Assembly: GCF_905207245.1 (NCBI RefSeq)
Contig: NZ_CAJLKP010000015.1
Coordinates: 21,458-85,457 of the forward strand
Direction: 5' to 3'
Origin: an uncultured Bacteroides sp.
GTDB lineage: Bacteria; Bacteroidota; Bacteroidia; Bacteroidales; Bacteroidaceae
Length of the DNA: 64,000 nucleotides
This document shows, piece after piece, positions 63,950-64,000 of the stretch (positions are counted from its first letter, which is position 1; each line of letters begins with the position of its first letter). Made by a program: the position numbers and the translations under genes. The notes under the pieces are model-generated. The model saw nothing but the letters and a program-made list of their open reading frames with translations. It was not told where the DNA came from and ran no database searches.

Positions 63950-64000
63950 TGGAGGTTCCTGGCGGATTCGAACCGCCGTACACGGTTTTGCAGACCGCTG
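63950..64000 (-). tRNA. tRNA-Cys (GCA), 5' part outside the window
   Basis: The minus strand shows the anticodon loop CTGCAAA (anticodon GCA) in a CGGT/ACCG stem, the T-arm GGCGGTTCGAATCCGCC, and the acceptor strand AGGAACC with discriminator T and CCA. U73 is the mark of tRNA-Cys. The D-arm and 5' acceptor lie beyond the right edge. The last 17 bases before CA form the att core. Confidence 0.9.
63952..63968 (+). other. attR core (17 bp) inside tRNA-Cys
   Basis: Exact copy of 50581-50597, overlapping the acceptor/T-arm 3' half of tRNA-Cys, so the tRNA is left intact by insertion. Confidence 0.85.

Larger units (their letters stand above)
50581..63968. mobile_element. Integrative mobilizable element in tRNA-Cys
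   Basis: About 13.4 kb between two copies of a 17-bp core, the right one forming the 3' end of tRNA-Cys. Cargo and backbone: HEPN-like gene, two Fic genes, XRE regulator, HTH protein, broken DUF3987 gene, primase, candidate oriT, MobC, MOB relaxase, coiled-coil membrane protein, HTH/Xis-like protein, RteC-like protein, MutS2-like ATPase and tyrosine integrase next to attR. No type IV secretion genes are present, so transfer would need a helper conjugative element. Confidence 0.85.

Overview
The window is from a Bacteroides-type gut anaerobe. Evidence: SusC/SusD pairs, many secreted glycan-degrading enzymes with Sec or lipobox signals, several promoters with the Bacteroides -7 element TAnnTTTG, and a mobilizable element with Bacteroides-style integrase, RteC-like and Mob genes. 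All calls come from reading the sequence; no database search was run.

Region 1 (1-17.4 kb) is an enzyme-rich part of a polysaccharide utilization locus: a GH51-like enzyme cut by the window edge, a GH28 enzyme, a thioredoxin-like lipoprotein, a frameshifted alpha/beta hydrolase, two GH97s, an alginate-lyase-fold enzyme, GH127, GH43 and GH88. The set suits a pectic or arabinose-rich, uronate-containing glycan. No SusC/D pair for it is in view. Where a regulator would be expected (17.0-17.4 kb) lies a decayed sensor kinase reduced to its two ends.

Region 2 (17.5-20 kb) has a small lipoprotein and a queuosine operon (yhhQ-queC-queF, minus strand) with a probable preQ1-I riboswitch over the yhhQ ribosome binding site. 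Region 3 (20.3-33.4 kb) is a SusC-SusD-surface lipoprotein-GH18 operon, then a set with a DUF4369-like lipoprotein, a polytopic membrane protein, a beta-propeller lipoprotein with one CxxCH motif, and a DcaP-like porin.

Region 4 (33.5-44.3 kb) is mostly housekeeping: a toxin-antitoxin pair, a FadL-like porin, D-lactate dehydrogenase, pirin, a metallo-beta-lactamase-fold protein, a VOC protein, a methyltransferase, a TlpA-like protein and an SLC13-type permease. It also holds a 244-bp mirrored array of 22-bp units (35.88-36.12 kb). Region 5 (44.5-50.3 kb) is one 1930-residue SF1 helicase with transglutaminase-like, DUF4011-like, nuclease and DUF3320-like parts, resembling the Hhe antiphage architecture.

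Region 6 (50.6-64.0 kb) is a roughly 13.4-kb integrative mobilizable element in the 3' end of tRNA-Cys(GCA). A 17-bp att core is present at both ends and a 25-bp subterminal repeat inside each end. It carries an IntDOT-like integrase, a MutS2-like ATPase without Smr plus an RteC-like gene behind a long leader, excision/HTH proteins, MobC-relaxase genes with a candidate oriT, a primase, a twice-frameshifted DUF3987 gene, a regulator with two Fic genes, and a possible HEPN protein. A Fic-gene fragment outside attL suggests an earlier related insertion.
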